Both the position numbers and the translations under genes were made by a program. From contig JAWXAN010000066.1 in assembly GCA_034439475.1 (NCBI GenBank), positions 1-33,211 of the forward strand: 33,211 bases of DNA, given 5' to 3'. Each line of letters starts with the position of its first letter. The stretch's first letter is position 1. This DNA is from Candidatus Zixiibacteriota bacterium. GTDB lineage: Bacteria; Zixibacteria; MSB-5A5; GN15; FEB-12. Shown here piece after piece: positions 1-6,671 of this stretch. The notes beneath the pieces are model-generated. The model made no database searches, was not told the origin of the DNA, and saw only the letters and a program-made list of their open reading frames with translations.

Positions 1-123
1 ATGCAGCGCTCACAAGCGGCTGCGAATAGCAGAGTGAGACACTTCGCGGCTACACCTCGACTTCAGGCTTGACATGATACATAGCAGACCTGACGGAACG
101 GGAAAAGATACCAATGAAAAGAT

Positions 124-147
124 GTCAGTCCGCCGCGGCGGACTGAC
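124..147. repeat. Perfect 24-bp palindrome
   Basis: The 12-base half GTCAGTCCGCCG is followed directly by its exact reverse complement, giving a perfect GC-rich dyad with no spacer. No T-tract follows on either strand, so it does not look like an ordinary intrinsic terminator. It could be a dispersed intergenic palindrome (REP-like) or a protein-binding dyad. The perfect symmetry is seen directly; the role is unknown. Confidence 0.7.
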
Positions 148-285
148 CTACGAATATCGGGGAATATGAGATTGCCGCGTCGCTCCGCCGCCCCGGACAT
201 GCGCTAGAGGGTCAATACAAGCGGCAGCAGTTCATTGCAATGAACATTGCACCGGGCAATTCATCTTTGCCCCGCGGGAATCCTG

Positions 286-313
286 TTGACTCAAGAACAT
301 TCCTCTCTATATT
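286..313 (+). promoter_or_regulatory. Putative sigma-70-type promoter for the dehydrogenase gene
   Basis: The -35 hexamer TTGACT (286-291) and the -10 hexamer TATATT (308-313) are separated by 16 bases. The predicted start near 320 leaves a leader of about 30 nt containing the AAAAGGA ribosome-binding site. The same -10 and spacer recur at four other gene starts in this window, which raises confidence. A 14-bp palindrome lies about 40 bp upstream. Confidence 0.65.
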
Positions 314-349
314 TCCCTTTCCAGAAAAAAGAGAAAAGGACCTTTTATA

Positions 350-1492
350 ATGAAAATAGCAGTTATTGGCGCAGGGCTCATGGGACGCGCCGCCCTTTAT
401 GATCTCTGCCAAGCCGAGGGCGTTACCGGAACCGGGGTCTATGATATTTCGCCGACACTTGCCGCCGAAGTCGCAAGCCGATATGGGGACGCCAACACAA
501 TCCATGACCAGCTCGATGCTGGCAATGAAGAGCAGGCCTTCGGCATCCTCAAACGTTACGATGTTGCAGTTTCGTGTGTGACCTACAAATATAACCCCGG
601 TTTGACCCGCGCGGCTATCAAAGCCGGGTGTCATCTGGTTGATCTTGGCGGCAACAACGATACCGTGCGGCAACAAATAGCCATGAATGACGAAGCCGAA
701 AAGGCCAATGTCATAATTGTTCCGGATTGCGGCCTTGCGCCGGGGATGGTGTCCATTATCGCCGCTGACGGCATCTCCAAATTCGACAAAGTTCGTTCGT
801 TAAAAATCCGCGTGGGTGGCTTGCCGCAATCACCGCGCCCGCCGCTCAATTATCAGATGGTTTTCAGCGCCGAAGGTCTTATCAACGAATATTGGGAGCC
901 CTGTATAATTTTGGAGAATGGCGTCCATAAGACTGTGAATCCAATGTCCGATATTGAAGCGCTGGAGTTTGACGGCATCGGTGAACTCGAGGCCTTTTAT
1001 ACTTCCGGCGGGACATCGACATTGCCAGACACCTATCAGAATGTCATCGATTTTCTTGATTACAAGACCATACGATATCCAGGCCATTGCAAACTGATTA
1101 AGCCGATGCTGGAGATCGGTCTTGCATCGCGCAAACCTGTTTCAGTGAACGGTCAAATGGTTGAGCCTCGCGCGGTACTCAAAGCTGTGCTCGATCAGAA
1201 TCTTTCATTCGGTGATTTAGACTTGGTTCTTGTCCGGCTTACCCTCGAAGGAACCAAAGCTGGGAAAGAGAAAAGAGTTGTCTATGAAATTGTCGACCGA
1301 CAGGAGACACGAACCGGGCTCACTGCTATGATGCGCACAACTGCATTTCCGGCCGCGATTATTGCATGGATGGCTGCCGCAGGTCAGGTTTCAGTTCGGG
1401 GAGTGAAACCGCAGGAAGTGGCGATAACGCCATCGCTTTTTATTCCACAACTCAAAAAGCGCGGGATAAATTTGACAGTCAAAGAATCTTAA
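350..1492 (+). CDS. Saccharopine dehydrogenase-family NAD(P)-dependent oxidoreductase
   Basis: This 380-residue protein opens with a Rossmann nucleotide-binding motif, VIGAGLMGRAALYDL (residues 4-18). It contains the family-typical stretch DCGLAPGM (residues 126-133), found in saccharopine dehydrogenases and L-lysine 6-dehydrogenases. Length and layout (N-terminal NAD(P) domain, then the substrate/dimerisation domain) fit the short bacterial members, which act in lysine or related amino-acid metabolism. The substrate cannot be read from sequence. The ATG follows an AAAAGGA site at 9-nt spacing and a clear promoter, so the start is well supported. Its TAA overlaps the stop of the convergent pseudopilin gene by four bases. 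No other lysine-pathway gene is nearby, so it appears to be monocistronic. Confidence 0.85.
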   Translation: MKIAVIGAGLMGRAALYDLCQAEGVTGTGVYDISPTLAAEVASRYGDANTIHDQLDAGNEEQAFGILKRYDVAVSCVTYKYNPGLTRAAIKAGCHLVDLGGNNDTVRQQIAMNDEAEKANVIIVPDCGLAPGMVSIIAADGISKFDKVRSLKIRVGGLPQSPRPPLNYQMVFSAEGLINEYWEPCIILENGVHKTVNPMSDIEALEFDGIGELEAFYTSGGTSTLPDTYQNVIDFLDYKTIRYPGHCKLIKPMLEIGLASRKPVSVNGQMVEPRAVLKAVLDQNLSFGDLDLVLVRLTLEGTKAGKEKRVVYEIVDRQETRTGLTAMMRTTAFPAAIIAWMAAAGQVSVRGVKPQEVAITPSLFIPQLKKRGINLTVKES

Positions 1493-2241
1493 AAGAGATC
1501 GGTCGGGAAGGTCACTTCCAACTTTACGGTCTTGCCCGGATAGACAGCGATCGGATAGCTCACCGTATCAGTGGCCGGAGTGTAGATAAAGCGAAGCTCG
1601 CGGTTTCCAATTGGTATATTGCTGAACGAGAAATTACCTTTGTTGGTCGGATTGGTCGAGGCTGTCGTTGTGCTTCCTGCACCATTGGGAAATGTCAAAA
1701 GAATGCGGATGGAATCCTTGTAAATGGAGCCGGGGATTGTTTTGTTGGCGTCGGTGACTATACCGGAAATAGAGTTAGCAAGCAGGATCGCTGATGATGA
1801 AGCAAACAGTTTATCAATGGTTGAACCTGAGCCTGTCGAAGTGATCGTTGTTCCTGAATAGGAATAGTTCGATCCCCAGCCATCTTTTTTGTAGTCGGTC
1901 GGTGCGATTCCGGATTCCATATACGGCCCATCCCAAGTTGTGTATCCGCCTGGATTCGTTACGAGCGCATCGAGATTAGTAGGAAGCGAGCCAATATCCC
2001 CCACGTACCCAAAGTCAGCTCGGCTGCCCAAAGCGTACGTTTCAGGATTGCCAACGATGGCTTGTGCAAGCTGATCAAGTTCCTTTTTAGTCTGCTCGCT
2101 TTGTGCGGTCGAAATGGCCGAGCCCATTTTTTGCGTTGCCACACCCGCCATGATTCCCAAAATAATTATCACGAGAATGGTTTCAATAAGTGTAAAACCG
2201 CGTTGGCTGGACGCCGACTGCCGCTGTAAAAAAAGATTCAC
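1489..2241 (-). CDS. Type II secretion/pilus pseudopilin with fused C-terminal beta domain (fourth of four paralogs)
   Basis: The 250-residue product has a class III prepilin signal: a 15-residue leader ending in QRG, then FTLIE with the +5 glutamate and a roughly 20-residue hydrophobic helix. Prepilin peptidase should cut after that glycine. The middle resembles the GspG pseudopilin fold and carries the cluster signature GYVGDIGSLPTNL...NPGGY.TW.GPY. A C-terminal part of about 95 residues (ISGIVTD...PNGAGS...IPIGNRELRF) resembles a carboxypeptidase-regulatory/Ig-like beta sandwich. I chose the GTG at 2241 because it overlaps the preceding gene's TGA as GTGA, typical of translational coupling. 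A TTG at 2253 is the alternative. It is last in the operon and converges on the dehydrogenase gene. Confidence 0.85.
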   Translation of the reverse strand: MNLFLQRQSASSQRGFTLIETILVIIILGIMAGVATQKMGSAISTAQSEQTKKELDQLAQAIVGNPETYALGSRADFGYVGDIGSLPTNLDALVTNPGGYTTWDGPYMESGIAPTDYKKDGWGSNYSYSGTTITSTGSGSTIDKLFASSSAILLANSISGIVTDANKTIPGSIYKDSIRILLTFPNGAGSTTTASTNPTNKGNFSFSNIPIGNRELRFIYTPATDTVSYPIAVYPGKTVKLEVTFPTDLF

Positions 2242-2996
2242 GGCGACACCCAAAGATTTGTAGAAAATGCGTGTTCATTATAGACTGTCGATTTGGGGGT
2301 TACTGTGACAAACCGCGATGTTGTATCATTGAGCGGTTTATAAATTACCTGCAGGTCATGATTTCCGATTGGGATGGAGTCGAAAGTGAAGAAACCGCCT
2401 GCGTTAGGCGTCTTCGTTTTCGTTATTGTACTGCCCGTCCCGTTTGGGATGGTCAGACGGAGGGTGATCGAATCTTTATATGTGCTTCCCGGGGGAGTGC
2501 CATCCAGATCATAGAGAATCCCGGTAACGCGATTAATTGTCAAATCGGACGATGCCTCCGCGACCTTTCTTACGATCGAAGTCCCGCCGCCTGTGGAGGT
2601 AATAGTCGTACTGCCGAACGTATAATCCACTCCCCAGCTGTCTTTTTTATAATCATCAGCTACCTGGCTGAAGCGATTAGGGATGTACGGTCCCCGCCAT
2701 GTTGCATAGCCGCCTGGATTCGTGTAAAGCGCATCGAGATTTGCCGGAAGTGCCCCGACATCCCCAACATAACCAAAGTCAGTTCGTACTGAGTTATTGG
2801 CAAGGGTTGCGTTTCCTGCAATTGCCGTTGCAAGGGCATCAAGTTCAGCTTTTGTTTCCTCGACTCTGGAAATATCACTGATTGTTTTCCCTGAACGAAG
2901 CGCGACTGTGGCAAGAATGCCGGCGATGACAATTGCAATCACCAGCTCAACTAATGTAAAACCTGAGTTTTCACTTACTGGTGATATTACGGGCAT
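2238..2996 (-). CDS. Pseudopilin with fused C-terminal beta domain (third of four paralogs)
   Basis: The product is 252 residues. A 12-residue leader ending SENSG precedes FTLVE (Glu at +5) and a hydrophobic helix, marking a prepilin-peptidase substrate. The middle repeats the family signature (DFGYVGDVGALPANL...NPGGYATWRGPY) followed by a YKKDSWG stretch, comparable to the conserved end of GspG-type pseudopilins. The C-terminal domain (VTGILYDLDGTPPGSTYKDS...IPIGNHDLQVIYKPLNDT) matches those of its neighbours. The ATG at 2996 has an AGAGGTG site upstream and overlaps the previous gene by about 10 bases. Close paralogy suggests tandem duplication. No secretion ATPase, inner-membrane platform or secretin gene lies in the window, so the partner machinery is unknown. 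Confidence 0.87.
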   Translation of the reverse strand: MPVISPVSENSGFTLVELVIAIVIAGILATVALRSGKTISDISRVEETKAELDALATAIAGNATLANNSVRTDFGYVGDVGALPANLDALYTNPGGYATWRGPYIPNRFSQVADDYKKDSWGVDYTFGSTTITSTGGGTSIVRKVAEASSDLTINRVTGILYDLDGTPPGSTYKDSITLRLTIPNGTGSTITKTKTPNAGGFFTFDSIPIGNHDLQVIYKPLNDTTSRFVTVTPKSTVYNEHAFSTNLWVSP

Positions 2997-4144
2997 GTTG
3001 GCAGCACCTCTGTAAAAGTTGACCCATCGGAAAGTAATATGGTGATTGTTCGACCAGACATGGAGACGCGCCCCCCACCGCCGTTCGTGTTATTGCTGCG
3101 AAAGTCTTCAATTCTCAACTGGATGCTGGACCCAGAATTGATGGTCTGTGCAGACGAGAATGTGTATGTCGTGCCTGATACTCCTCTCGGGGAACCAGCC
3201 AAATTAAAGACATTATTCGCGTTCCATACAATCTGGCTATAGTATGCGGTTGGAGCTGCCCATGTAACCCGTATGGTCGAAATGGTTCGAGATGCGCCGG
3301 TATTGTTTACAATCCACAGTCGCAAACTTGCGCAGCCGGTGCCATTGACGGTGTCAGAGCTGGCAACAAATGTAAGTGAGCTTGAGGTTGAACCAAAATG
3401 CGCTGATGCGAATTTTACATCAAGTCCCGGGCTATTTTTGTGCCGGGGCAGGACAGTGAAATTTCTTTTGAGCGTATCGTTTAAAGGCTTGTATATGACT
3501 TTAAAATCCCGCACCCCGGCAGGAAGCGAATCGATTGTGAATGCGCCCGATGAGTTGGGATTGACTGTCCGTGTAATATTTCCCGATGCCCCTCGAGGAA
3601 AAGTCACCACGATGTTCACTGAATCCTTCTTAATCGAGCCCGGGAGCGAATCATTCTTGTCTTTAATAATGCCTGTGACCGTGTTCAGAAGATAGTCAGA
3701 TGAGGCATCTGCGATTTTTTCGGTGATGGCGCTTCCACCACCTGGGGAAGTAATGGTCACGCCGCCGGAGTAGGTGTAGGCCGCGCCCCAGTCGTCAAGT
3801 CTGTAAGAAACCGTGTCCTGAGTAAATTCGTTTTGAATATATGGGCCATCCCAGGTTGGCAAGCCCCCGGGATTTGTATAGAGGGCATTGAGATTGACTG
3901 GGAATGCGCCGATATCGCCGACATAACCAAAATCGGCGCGTTGACCGTCCTGCACTCTGTCAGGGTCGCCGGTTATGGCGCGACTGAGCATTTCCATCTC
4001 TCGCTGGGTGCGAACGCGTTTGGTATCTTCGACAATGACCGTCATAGATTGCATGGCGAATCCGAGCATCACCGCGATGATGACCATGACGACCGTCAAT
4101 TCGATAAGACTGAACCCAGCCTGATTTCTACGCATCAATTTCAT
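2987..4144 (-). CDS. Pseudopilin with two C-terminal domains (second of four, enlarged)
   Basis: This is the longest paralog at 385 residues. A short leader MKLMRRNQAG precedes FSLIE and a hydrophobic helix. Next come the cluster signature (DFGYVGDIGAFPVNL...NPGGLPTWDGPY) and the shared beta domain (VTGIIKDKNDSLPGS to about residue 245). It then carries about 137 extra residues absent from the other three copies: Ser/Thr/Asn-rich, predicted beta, with cysteines in NGTGCASLRLW and at the very end (LPTCP). The two cysteines may form a disulfide, which is inference. The ATG at 4144 is preferred over an adjacent GTG at 4147. The gene starts a few bases after the upstream stop, so the four genes very likely form one transcript. 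This copy may be a tip or specialised subunit. Confidence 0.85.
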   Translation of the reverse strand: MKLMRRNQAGFSLIELTVVMVIIAVMLGFAMQSMTVIVEDTKRVRTQREMEMLSRAITGDPDRVQDGQRADFGYVGDIGAFPVNLNALYTNPGGLPTWDGPYIQNEFTQDTVSYRLDDWGAAYTYSGGVTITSPGGGSAITEKIADASSDYLLNTVTGIIKDKNDSLPGSIKKDSVNIVVTFPRGASGNITRTVNPNSSGAFTIDSLPAGVRDFKVIYKPLNDTLKRNFTVLPRHKNSPGLDVKFASAHFGSTSSSLTFVASSDTVNGTGCASLRLWIVNNTGASRTISTIRVTWAAPTAYYSQIVWNANNVFNLAGSPRGVSGTTYTFSSAQTINSGSSIQLRIEDFRSNNTNGGGGRVSMSGRTITILLSDGSTFTEVLPTCP

Positions 4145-4149
4145 CACTA

Positions 4150-4938
4150 CTACCAGACTTTCCGGAAAAGTTGTATCAGCAAGTTATGGTCGGAGCCAGC
4201 TTCGATATTGGCAGTTCGCGATAGTGTGTCGTTGTTCGGAGTGTACACTACACGCAGAGTATGAAGTCCGATCGGGATGGAGTCGAACTGGATTCTGCCA
4301 TTGTAATCAGGAAATTTGATTTTGGTTGTGGTCGATCCGGTTCCGTTTGGGATTGTCAGCAGGGCTTTGACTGAATCTTTGTATGTCGTGCCGGGGGGAG
4401 TGTTATTCAGGTCGGTAATATTGAGGACAACTCGGTTGTACAGAAGATGATTTATCGAGGAAGCAAGCGTCTGGGTCATCGCGCTTCCTCCGCCAGTCGA
4501 TGAAATTGTCGTCCCGCCAGTGTACGAATAGCCATTTCCCCAGGCATCGTTCAAGTATTCGCTATTTCCTCCTCCCGTCGAAAAGGGGTCGGAGATATAC
4601 GGCCCATTCCATGTTGTATAGCCTCCGGGATTTGCCACAAGCCCGGTCAAGTTGACCGGCATGGCGCCAATATCGCCGATATAGCCATAATGTGTCCTGA
4701 CTCCGCCAGAGCGAATGTCGGGATTGCCGATAACGGCATACGCAAGCCGCTTCATTTCTTCGCGGGTTTCCTCAACTCGTGAAATTGTCTGCGTCGCTTT
4801 CATCGACTTGGCCGCAATTGTGCCAAGAATGCCAATGATGATCATCACGACCACCAATTCGATAAGCGAGTAGCCCTTGCTGCGGCGAATCGATGCGTAA
4901 AATGAACGCTCTAATCTCTTATTTTTATGAACAGCCAT
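4150..4938 (-). CDS. Pseudopilin with fused C-terminal beta domain (first of four paralogs)
   Basis: The product is 262 residues. A long basic leader of 22 residues ends RRSKG before YSLIE, with Glu at +5 and a hydrophobic segment VVVMIIIGILGTIAA. The signature reads HYGYIGDIGAMPVNL...NPGGYTTWNGPY (about residues 83-114). The C-terminal part has the same PPGTTYKDS...IPIGLHTLRVVYTPNNDT pattern as its neighbours. I chose ATG 4938; an earlier TTG at 5004 would start inside the terminator of the upstream ferredoxin gene. No Shine-Dalgarno precedes ATG 4938. A TATAAA (4945-4950, minus strand) ends six bases before it, so this transcript could be leaderless. It is the first gene of the pseudopilin operon. 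Confidence 0.85.
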   Translation of the reverse strand: MAVHKNKRLERSFYASIRRSKGYSLIELVVVMIIIGILGTIAAKSMKATQTISRVEETREEMKRLAYAVIGNPDIRSGGVRTHYGYIGDIGAMPVNLTGLVANPGGYTTWNGPYISDPFSTGGGNSEYLNDAWGNGYSYTGGTTISSTGGGSAMTQTLASSINHLLYNRVVLNITDLNNTPPGTTYKDSVKALLTIPNGTGSTTTKIKFPDYNGRIQFDSIPIGLHTLRVVYTPNNDTLSRTANIEAGSDHNLLIQLFRKVW

Positions 4939-4993
4939 ATATGTTTTATATATCGGCAATCTATGGCTCAAGCTTTGGAAGGAAAAATGGCGC

Positions 4994-5029
4994 AAAAAAA
5001 GCAAAACCGGCGGTTAAGCCCCGCCGGTT
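4994..5029 (-). terminator. Rho-independent terminator after the ferredoxin gene
   Basis: The 9-bp stem AACCGGCGG / CCGCCGGTT with a 7-nt loop (5005-5029) is followed on the minus strand by TTTTGCTTTTTTT. It lies just past the ferredoxin stop and separates the Fe-S group from the pseudopilin operon. A second small inverted repeat, AATTCTC / GAGAATT (5040-5060), sits between the stop and this hairpin. Confidence 0.85.
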
Positions 5030-5065
5030 CTGCTTAGAGAATTCTCGGTTTATGAGAATTAATAG

Positions 5066-5386
5066 TTAGAACGTATCATCGTCCCATTTTAATCCCGCTT
5101 TTTCAGGGATTCGGACAATTAAATCTTCTTTGATAATACACTGGCAGGCCAGGCGCGAAGTGTCGGTAAGACCTTCGGCTTCATCGAGCATATCCTGCTC
5201 ATCCTCGGATTTTTCCGGAAGCGTATTATAGCCAGTTTCGACGATGATATGGCATGTCGAGCAGGCGCAATTGCCGCCGCAGTTGTGGTCTATCTGGATA
5301 TTATTATCCAATGCCGCATCGAGCACAGCCGTGCCGTTGGAGACATTCACTTCTATATTTTGCGGCAAAAATAAAACTTTCGGCAT
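5066..5386 (-). CDS. 2Fe-2S ferredoxin (adrenodoxin/Isc type)
   Basis: This is a small plant/adrenodoxin-fold ferredoxin of 106 residues. Its cluster ligands are in HNCGGNCACSTC and LACQC, i.e. C-x5-C-x2-C with a fourth cysteine about 36 residues later, the usual ISC ferredoxin pattern. It would carry single electrons in the cytoplasm. The acidic stretch between the ligands (EKSEDEQDMLDEAEG) matches the partner-binding helix of this family. I prefer the ATG at 5386, which sits seven bases after GAGGA; the ATG at 5392 is too close to that site. Downstream of a DUF2480-like gene and an A-type Fe-S carrier, it probably serves Fe-S cluster assembly. A strong terminator follows. Confidence 0.9.
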   Translation of the reverse strand: MPKVLFLPQNIEVNVSNGTAVLDAALDNNIQIDHNCGGNCACSTCHIIVETGYNTLPEKSEDEQDMLDEAEGLTDTSRLACQCIIKEDLIVRIPEKAGLKWDDDTF

Positions 5387-5457
5387 TTCCATATCCTCAA
5401 AAATCTCGAAATAGCATCCTTATAACGGGCGCAAAGGTATGAAATTCGGTTAAAGAA

Positions 5458-5730
5458 TCAAGTTTTTTTCGTCTCTGCTGTTCTCTGAGAACGATGAACG
5501 ACAAGATTGTCATGTTCGTTTCCGTATCGAATTGACTTAGCAAACGGCATGAGTTTGGAGGTTAACAACATGTAGACCCAGGGCGGCATTATTGTCGAGC
5601 AGCCCCGAACCAAGACCATTTTTCCGTCGAATTTGGACCACTCCAACTCATTTACCTTTGCAATGAAATCGTCCTCGCGGAAAATTCCATCGGTGAGAAA
5701 ATCTTTGGGGTCAACGGTTTCGTAGGTCAT
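5458..5730 (-). CDS. Short DUF2480-like protein
   Basis: A 90-residue protein. The segment VDPKDFLTDGIFREDDFIAK, followed by W-x-x-FDGK and VLVRGCSTIMPPWVYMLL, closely resembles the conserved pattern I recall for DUF2480 (Asp-Phe-Leu, tryptophan, Cys-Ser, then P-x-W-x-Y-M-L-L). DUF2480 proteins are found mainly in Bacteroidetes, often beside Fe-S assembly genes. Those proteins are about 160 residues with two related halves, whereas this one carries only one unit. No function is established that I can name. Placement between a ferredoxin and a HesB/IscA gene supports an Fe-S role. ATG 5730 is preferred; a GTG at 5766 would add 12 residues. Confidence 0.65.
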   Translation of the reverse strand: MTYETVDPKDFLTDGIFREDDFIAKVNELEWSKFDGKMVLVRGCSTIMPPWVYMLLTSKLMPFAKSIRYGNEHDNLVVHRSQRTAETKKT

Positions 5731-5815
5731 AGGAATCTTCGGGGCTAAAAGATCATTCCTGCGCACATTAAAATCTAAAAAGACCCCATGCGCGTCAGTG
5801 GGCGCTTATCGAAAA

Positions 5816-6184
5816 TTAGCAGGTGAATGATGTCCCGCATCCGCAGGAACGTTTGGCGTTCGGGTTGTTAAACTGAAACCCTCCGCCCATCATGCCGCCT
5901 TTGTAGTCGAGGGTCGTCCCGGCAAGGTAGACTAAGGCCTTCAGATCAACGCGAACCTTGACACCGTCGAAATCAAATTCACGGTCGAAAGCATTTGGTT
6001 CATTATCGAAGGACATGGTATAGGACATTCCCGAGCATCCACCCGAGGAAATGCCAAGGCGAAGAAACAGATTGTCTTTTGCGTCTTCTTCGCTGAAAAG
6101 CCGTTTCACTTCCTCAAGCGCTCCGGGCGTCACAATGATGATTTGGTCAGTCGGGGCTGGTTTCGTCAGTGTCTGTTCAGACAT
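5816..6184 (-). CDS. A-type iron-sulfur cluster carrier (HesB/IscA/ErpA family)
   Basis: A 122-residue cytoplasmic scaffold/carrier that passes Fe-S clusters to apo-proteins. The three invariant cysteines are present with canonical spacing: Cys50 in SSGGCSGMSY, and Cys114 and Cys116 in SCGCG near the C-terminus. Other family features are the FLRLGI strand and the FQFNNPNA stretch before the CGCG tail. The N-terminal extension MSEQTLTKPAPTDQ is unconserved. The ATG at 6184 has a good AGGAG site on the minus strand. The gene heads a co-directional group with the DUF2480-like gene and the ferredoxin. IscA, ErpA and SufA cannot be told apart from sequence alone, so no symbol is given. Confidence 0.92.
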   Translation of the reverse strand: MSEQTLTKPAPTDQIIIVTPGALEEVKRLFSEEDAKDNLFLRLGISSGGCSGMSYTMSFDNEPNAFDREFDFDGVKVRVDLKALVYLAGTTLDYKGGMMGGGFQFNNPNAKRSCGCGTSFTC

Positions 6185-6233
6185 TATTCTTCTCCTGTTT
6201 ATTCAAAAATATCTTCTTCAAATCTATCATTCT

Positions 6234-6261
6234 AATATACAGCTATCGGCAGAATCTTAAA
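6234..6261 (-). promoter_or_regulatory. Possible promoter of the Fe-S group
   Basis: On the minus strand, TTTAAG (6261-6256) lies 16 bases before TATATT (6239-6234). The -10 and spacer match the pattern at other gene starts in this window, but the -35 matches the consensus at only three positions. The predicted leader of roughly 40 nt contains the AGGAG site of the HesB/IscA gene. Confidence 0.4.
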
Positions 6262-6578
6262 CAGGTTTTTATTGTCGTGGTTCATAGTTTTTTTGCTCGT
6301 TGAATTTGGGTATGCGCTTATTGAAATGTTAGCTCATTGATCGCCTAAGACTTTGTTGTGCAAGATGTTGCGGTAACAGTATAATCAATGTCATGGTTTG
6401 CGTACTTCCCCGTGCACCAACTTTCCTATGAAGAGAATATAAAAAATGAGCTATGTTTCGAACAAAGGGACTTTTGTCGCAGCCCCTTTCGCCTTGTGGG
6501 ATTCAGACGCATAACGAATATTATTCGGATCCGATCTCCTCGCCATATTAGTCCACTCATGTCAATTGAAAATGCGCG

Positions 6579-6606
6579 TTGCGATTGAAACAGAATAAAC
6601 TATATT
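6579..6606 (+). promoter_or_regulatory. Putative pdxS promoter
   Basis: TTGCGA (6579-6584), 16 bases, then TATATT (6601-6606). The predicted start near 6613 leaves a leader of about 58 nt containing AAGGAG (6657-6662). The palindromes at 6515-6533 could be an operator, but no PdxR-type regulator is seen nearby. Confidence 0.55.
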
Positions 6607-6671
6607 TCGTTTGTACCAGTTACACAAGAATCGACAAAACAATATGTCGCGGTGGTAAGGAGTTTTTTCTG

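Larger units (their letters stand above)
1..349. other. Noncoding region upstream of the saccharopine-dehydrogenase-like gene
   Basis: I find no convincing gene here. A minus-strand frame reaching in from 676 is a shadow of the dehydrogenase gene. The stretch holds a perfect 24-bp palindrome (124-147), a perfect 14-bp palindrome TTCATTGCAATGAA (231-244) and a promoter-like pair of hexamers (286-313). An AAAAGGA ribosome-binding site at 334-340 precedes the ATG at 350. The upstream part (1-120) shows no structure I can name. Confidence 0.6.
6185..6671. other. Divergent intergenic region between the Fe-S group and pdxS
   Basis: This is an AT-rich region of nearly 490 bp. It contains the candidate minus-strand promoter at 6234-6261 and the candidate pdxS promoter at 6579-6606. 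TATAAT at 6380-6385 with TTGTGC 18 bp upstream is a weaker plus-strand possibility. A 13-bp palindrome CGAATATTATTCG (6515-6527) runs into CGGATCCG (6526-6533), about 45-50 bp upstream of the pdxS -35. A short plus-strand frame at 6388-6588 has no ribosome-binding site or recognisable content, and I do not call it a gene. Confidence 0.55.

Noticed and set aside
212-676. Minus-strand reading frame of 154 residues
   Set aside because: It lies opposite the dehydrogenase gene and its promoter, has no ribosome-binding site or family features, and is a shadow frame.
4150-5004. Longer start (TTG 5004) for the first pseudopilin
   Set aside because: It would begin inside the ferredoxin terminator and add 22 residues before the prepilin leader; ATG 4938 is more likely.
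1489-5004. A complete type II secretion or type IV pilus locus
   Set aside because: Only pseudopilin genes are present. No GspE/PilB ATPase, GspF/PilC platform, secretin or prepilin peptidase is visible.
6388-6588. Plus-strand frame of 66 residues upstream of pdxS
   Set aside because: No ribosome-binding site, no recognisable motif, and it overlaps the candidate pdxS promoter.
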